From Catonia carolina (taxonomy: Eukaryota; Arthropoda; Insecta; Hemiptera; Achilidae), in NCBI GenBank assembly GCA_035578175.1, contig JAQMRL010000001.1, positions 238,157,038 through 238,221,037 on the forward strand: a stretch of DNA of 64,000 bases, given 5' to 3'. The notes beneath the pieces were generated by a model, which saw only the letters and a list, made by a program, of their open reading frames with translations, had not been told where the DNA came from and made no database searches. Positions 59,560 through 64,000 of this stretch are shown piece by piece. The translations under genes and the position numbers were made by a program. The first letter of the stretch is position 1, and the number at the start of each line of letters is the position of its first letter.

Positions 59560-60190
59560 ATTCTTTAGCTTGATGTTCTGCTAGTAAGCCTTCATTCGGG
59601 CTGATCTTGCTTGCCGAACTTCCTCTGAAACGACCGGTTTCTTCCTGCTTGGGTTTGTTCTACCATCTGATTTTGTTTCAAATCTACTTTCCTTATTTCT
59701 TAAGATTTTTTAATATTCCTGTTTTGTTTTCTAAATCATTGAAAGTAAATCCGAGTTCGATCATGCCTTCTTTGACATTTTGGAGCCATGCTCCTGATGT
59801 TACCATTGGAAAGAGTTTTCTAATCATCTTGTTTAAAATTCTGTCTTTAGGTATTCTGATAAGATGTCCAAGAAAAGATACTACTTTCCTTCTATACTTA
59901 TTTTTTTCTTCTTTATTATATCTGTTATGGGTTCGTTTTCTTTGTAGACTTGTTCGTTTGTAAGAATTCTCCATTGCCCATCTACTTTGTTTTCTTTCCT
60001 ATGCAGGTTTATAGGATTTGTCTTTCGAGTTTTAGGACATGATCTATTGCTTTTGACTTGGTCACTTTTGCTAATGTTTCGCTGCCATATGTTACTTGTG
60101 GTTGTATGACTGTTTTGTAGTGTTTAATTTTTGTTTGTATAGATAAGCATTTTTTGTTGAATACGTTTTTGGTTATTTGTTGTGATTTAG
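59560..60190 (-). pseudogene. LINE-W 3' end, copy 2
   Basis: Leftward from 60170: KKCLSIQTKIKHYKTVIQPQ, TYGSETLAKVTKSKAIDHVL, a stop, then from 59974 KKEEKNKYRRKV-like VVSFLGHLIRIPKDRILNKM, and after further stops SRKKPVVSEEVRQARSARM, parallel to the GWTEERRKQHSERM-like tail. It is homologous to copy 1 but clearly diverged, so the two are separate insertions, not a recent duplication. Confidence 0.7.
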
Positions 60191-60530
60191 ATACCTATAA
60201 TTGTATTACAAAATTAAGATTGAATTTAAAAACGCTTTACTGAACAAAATTTATCAGACAATTTTGATCCTGTATGTGCACGTACATGTATTTTACAATA
60301 TATTGTTATGACTACAGGATATCGATGTTACCTTGAAAAGAATGACACAAGAAAGAAGAGAGATAGGAAAAGCGACAAAGAATTTAGAAATGTAGAAGAA
60401 AGAGAAAGAAGGTGAAACCATATCATGTTCACTGGAAGAGATGTTGATGGAGAAAAGTAAGAAAGACAAGGGGGAGATGAAGGAGAGGGGTTAAGCGAGG
60501 TGAAAAAGTGACGTGATTGTAATGCCAAAA
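60191..60530. other. AT-rich to purine-rich stretch
   Basis: GA-rich plus strand at 60345-60510. No feature recognised. Confidence 0.35.
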
Positions 60531-60640
60531 AGACACCAGATTTACTAAAAGCAACGTCATACCTACATATCATTCTCTCACTTTATTTTTTTTTTAAAGT
60601 ATCTCTTTGTCATACAGAACAATCTCAACTAAATTGCTTC
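60531..60640 (-). repeat. LINE-W 3' UTR only (copy 3)
   Basis: Over 90 bp nearly identical to 58733-58830 (ACACCAGATTTACTAAAAGC, ATCATTCTCTCACTTTATTT, GTCATACAGAACAATCTC). A 5'-truncated LINE end, with the terminus at GACACCAG on the left. Confidence 0.7.
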
Positions 60641-61329
60641 GTCTTCGTCGCCGTCTACGTTTCTATAGCTTTCTTTCGCTTTTGGATTTATACAAAAATA
60701 GCCCAAAATCTGTTCGATTTACTTAATTTACATTGTACTTGTAGAGATACTTATAACTGAAAAGACCATAAGACGTGGTAAACCGTTTGTTTTTTTAATA
60801 AATTTAACGGTAATCGAATGCCACAGTCAGTTCTTTATAAAAACTAAAACATAATTACTCTTAGTACGATAGTTATAAAGATTCACAGTAGTGGGAAAGG
60901 CGAAAACAGTGCAAGCCGAGCAAGCCACGCCTTCAAGTTTTTTATACTGTAAAATACTGGTTGGTATTAACGGGTTTGTTATAATTTATATACCTTAACG
61001 AAATTTTTAATTACTTTAATGCCCTGAAAAAGTCCCTTTAAATTTTATTTGATGTGGAATAACACTGTTAATGAAACAAACAGTACAACAGCCAAAAATA
61101 ATTAAAAGATACATTATAGTACATTTTTTTCTAAAAGTTAGTGTGAAATACTCACACGACTTTCTTTTGCCAATACAAATAAAGAACAATTTTATTACAT
61201 TAGTAATAAAAGTTAGAAAAAAAAAATTAACCTCAAAAAATATAATCTAATTTTAATCGTGAGTAATGTAAAAAGAAAACCAACCTTAATTTGGCTTAAT
61301 AATACGGATAATCACTCTTTGACGCTAAA
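60641..61329. other. Intergenic with a family B fragment
   Basis: 60875-60965 matches family B (CACAGTAGTGGGAAAGGCG, CAAGCCGAGCAAGCCACGCC). Otherwise nothing recognised. Confidence 0.4.
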
Positions 61330-62060
61330 CTAGACTCTGTATAAAAAAAATGCTTCATATAAAAGTTGTAGATCTTTTAATTCCCTATAAATTTTATTTA
61401 TACGCTTTTGTCATAAAATGCATACTACTGTACAGCCGAAATCTTAAAAAATACTTTTTTTAGAAATTTTTCATGAAAAAAAAACAGAAAATCACTAAAT
61501 TACCGCTAAACTAAACATTATACGAAGAAATGTTTAAAATAAAAGTTGTAGGTTTTTAAATTTTCTATAACTTTTATTATACACTTTTGCCCTACAATGC
61601 ATATTTAGGCCGCAATCTTAAAAAACCCGTTTTTTCTATGAGAGCACAGCCCTACTCAAGAATTTCAGCAGTCAGAACGCCTACCCTATCTTGTAGAGCA
61701 TAAAAAACGGAAGTTGTAGTAAATGAGGTGATTTTTTTAAAAAATCGAAGGAACTGTTTTTGAGAAAATTGCAAAAAAGTGAAAAATGACACGAATAAAC
61801 TGCTATTTCCGGATGACCGATTTTGATGAAAATGTTCGTGTCGGGTTCTCTATTGGTACCTAACTTAAGTTTTAAGTTTCAACTTCGTACGATGTTCCGT
61901 TTTTGAGATATTTTGTTCACACACAAACCTATTGGTAAAAACATGTTTTTTTTTGTTCAGGGGTCTCAAAACGTGTAGGCCTATATCCGGTGAAAACTCG
62001 ATTTCGCTAAATCGACATGAAAACAATAGTTTCCTTCCTATATATTCATATAAGCAAGAG
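61330..62060 (+). repeat. Family C repeat, most complete copy
   Basis: Two monomers of about 180 bp (61360-61540 and 61541-61640 onward), each with AAAAGTTGTAG...CTATAA(A/C)TTTTATT, a TACACTTTTG/TACGCTTTTG step and AATGCATA. Then the unique part: CACAGCC, CCTACCCTATCTTGTAGAGC, GACACGAATAAACTGCTATT, GGTACCTAACTTAAGTTT, GAGATATTTTGTTCACACAC, ending near CTATATATTCATATAAGC. No frame or terminal repeat. Class unknown. Confidence 0.75.
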
Positions 62061-62618
62061 AAAGTAAAAAGTGAATATAATGTGAGTTGTAATGCTATTT
62101 GTTAGTCTATTACCATAAAGTAATACGTACAACCCTGCAAACACAACACCCGTGTTAACTTTCATAGCAAAGCACTATATTATAACTGTATAGTATGGCA
62201 GTATAGAATAATATGATATACTGTAGAGTAGTGGGTACGATGATGGTGGATGTTATGTAGAAAATGGTTAATTATCTACCACGCCTGATTTCCATTTTGA
62301 TTGCTGTATCATGTAGGCATTGGCTTTTATCATACGTATCATTTATTTTACTAGTAGACTCTTGTTCTATCTGTGTGAATATATATAATCCTAAAACCTC
62401 TCTAGAGCATTTCAATGCGTGCTGTTGTTTTACGGCTGCTTTCATTAATTGGATTTTAGTACATCCGAAATCCGTTCTCTACCTACCTTAACCTTCATCC
62501 CTTGTAATACTCTCCCTACAAATTATGAAAATCGGTTTTAAAGGAATTCATTAATTTCTTTTTATTGAACTTTATACATATTCTAATATTTTTTCTTTTA
62601 TTAACTTGTGTGTGTATA
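62061..62618. other. Intergenic
   Basis: The open frame 62264-62491 lacks any recognised domain. Confidence 0.35.
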
Positions 62619-63050
62619 TACTACTAGCATCCCCCGTGCGGCTTCGCACGCGAAACATGTGCATCAATTAAAAAAAAAATATGTGACAGAAATTGTGTAG
62701 CTGCTTTGACTGTATACTCCAACACGCGCGCGCGCGCGCACATACACAAGTTCTGATAAATTCCCCCGCGTTCGTCACTCATTATCAAACCCCATCTATC
62801 ATCAATCTACTTGAACAGCAATACGTATTCACATGTACTCTCACACACACACACCGACACCCACACACATATTTATGAAAAACTTCATTAGGGCCCTTAG
62901 TATTATCATTTTGGAAAATTTAAAAAGAAATTGTTACTGTGAATATAAATAGGAATATGCTGTCAAAATTTTATGAAAATCCGTTTAGTAGTTTTGGAAA
63001 TTAACCTGCACAAAAAACACAGTTTGTCTTTATAATATTAGTATAGAAAT
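62619..63050 (+). repeat. Widespread arthropod interspersed repeat
   Basis: Begins ACTACTAGCATCCCCCGTGC with a perfect hairpin CGTGCG-GCTT-CGCACG (62635-62650). It ends with AAAATCCGTTTAGTAGTTTT, CAGTTTGTCTTTATAATATT and AGTATAGA. This start and end combination is familiar from many arthropod genomes. I cannot name its class with certainty. Internal (CG)n (62722-62740) and (CA)n (62842-62868) tracts. Confidence 0.6.
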
Positions 63051-63247
63051 ATTCTGAATTTAAAATCCGTTGTCATAAATATCATGTGTTGCATGGAAAA
63101 CTATTTCTGCTAGATTAATTAGTATTAACATACCTATATTATGGAAGTTTATTTTCCTAAACATTCTCTTGTTTTTTTGCATTTAGATCAATTGAAATTG
63201 AAGTTTCTGTCTCATGGTAATAAAATCTAGTTACATAATTACACAAA

Positions 63248-64000
63248 TACGAGGTCTGTCCAATAAATACGCGAACTGAGGCCATAAAAATTTTATTTTG
63301 CAAAATTTAGTCTACATTTATTTTGTCCCCTTCAAAGTACTTTCCATTCGTTGCTATGCATTTATTCTATCTTCTTTTCCAGTGTTTAAAGCACCCGTGG
63401 AAGTCCTCGGCAGTTGGACCTTTCAGTTTTCTCGTCGTTCCTTGGTTTATTGTGTCCAAATCTTCCCAGTGATGTCCCCTAATCAAATTTTTGTATTTTG
63501 GGAATAGGAAAAAGCCGCGGAGGCGAGATCTGGCGAATAAGGAGGGTGATCAAAGATGGTGATTGAATTTTTTGCCAGAAACTGGCGAACAATCAATGCT
63601 GAATGTGCAAGTGCATTGTCATGGTGAAGGATCAATCTATCGCCTTGAGTCAAATTTGGTCGCACACCACGCACGCGGTCTCTCCAACGCTTGAGAACTG
63701 TGAGGTAGAACTCAGCATTTACTGTTTGTCCTTCAGGAAAAGATTCACGATGAACAACACCTCCACATAAAAAAAAACAGGAGCATGACTTTGATTTTCG
63801 ATCGGCTTGTTCTTAATTTTTTGGTTCGAGGTTCATCTTTTGCTTTCCACTCCTTGTTTTGCGAATTTAGTTCAATGTCATACTCGTAAAACCACGATTC
63901 GTCACCAGTGATTACCCTATTGAGAAATCTAACATCGTTTTCAAGTGAATTTTTCCAGCCGGTAACACATTCAACTCTTTTCAACTTTTGATCTGGCGTC
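63248..64000 (-). mobile_element. Mariner element, 3' part, runs off the window
   Basis: The 3' terminal repeat starts after TA (63248-63249): CGAGGTCTGTCCAATAAATA, then CGCGAACTGAGG. The GTCTGTCCAA-type end is typical of mariner. The other terminus lies beyond base 64000. Confidence 0.85.
63370..63998 (-). pseudogene. Mariner DD34D transposase, partial and frameshifted
   Basis: Only the catalytic half is in the window. From 63984 leftward: FLNRVITGDESWFYEYD (first Asp), then a T-run slippage near 63770 that shifts frame. GVVHRESFPEGQTVNAEFYL, RLILHHDNALAHSALI (second Asp) and ITIFDHPPYSPDLAS follow. At 63507 the codon expected to be the third Asp has lost one base (GC where the family has GAC), shifting into a stop at 63483. 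The C terminus continues in the next frame (KLKGPTAEDFHGCFKHWKRR, about 63430-63370). The loss of a catalytic codon plus two frameshifts make it dead. Confidence 0.85.

Noticed and set aside
60328..60573. 81-codon Ser/Leu/Phe-rich minus-strand ORF
   Set aside because: Arises from a purine-rich plus strand; no motif.

Overview
The window reads as AT-rich, repeat-dense nuclear DNA from an insect. The main reasons are: (i) mariner/Tc1, hAT, PIF/Harbinger-like and pogo-like DNA transposon remains; (ii) several LINE 3' ends; (iii) two tRNA-headed SINE families; (iv) a widespread arthropod-type repeat ending in TTATAATATTAGTATAGA; and (v) no bacterial operon structure or long ORFs. A hemimetabolous insect, perhaps a hemipteran, is my guess from the SINE types, at low confidence. 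Host coding sequence is almost absent. The only plausible host exon is a 71-codon first exon on the minus strand at 40208-40421, with an in-frame upstream stop and a good splice donor. A TATA/initiator promoter candidate lies near 24.87 kb.

The most prominent component is a ~400-bp, (AAC)n-tailed interspersed element, called 'element A' here. It has 18 full or partial copies on both strands and fills roughly 5.7 kb (about 9%). Nine copies have 8-13 bp target-site duplications. One has a matching empty site in a nearby duplicated segment (20846-20855). Another interrupts a LINE reading frame that is restored when the element is removed. Some copies are 5'-truncated. This is the signature of target-primed retrotransposition by a non-autonomous (SINE-like) element. 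I could not find an RNA-gene head in it. Its 3' end can fold into consecutive hairpins, and at least two copies show compensatory stem changes.

Layout: 0-5 kb has LINE debris, a SINE-2 copy, an (AAT)n microsatellite and a decayed DD41D-type mariner (3069-4419). 5-15 kb has two A copies, LINE tails and an RNase-H LINE remnant (10486-11550). 15-16 kb is a pogo-like MITE split by A. 18.4-21.6 kb is a recent tandem duplication with a patchwork junction. 25.3-26.4 kb is a LINE RT fragment split by A. 26.6-38 kb has nested SINEs, A copies, a hAT MITE and repeat families B and C. 39-42.5 kb has a SINE, the putative host first exon and a hAT transposase fragment. 45-58 kb has more A and SINE-2 copies, a TA-type MITE nested in A (50722-51112) and a 993-bp Harbinger-like element (55682-56674). 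58.7-60.7 kb has three LINE 3' ends on the minus strand. 61.3-63 kb has family C and the arthropod-wide repeat. 63.25 kb to the end is a minus-strand mariner running off the window.

The mobile elements form layers. LINEs probably supplied the machinery for A and the SINEs. The DNA-transposon remains are all dead or non-autonomous as seen here. I see no protein-coding system of a new type. The best candidates for undescribed biology are element A itself and the chimeric SINEs.
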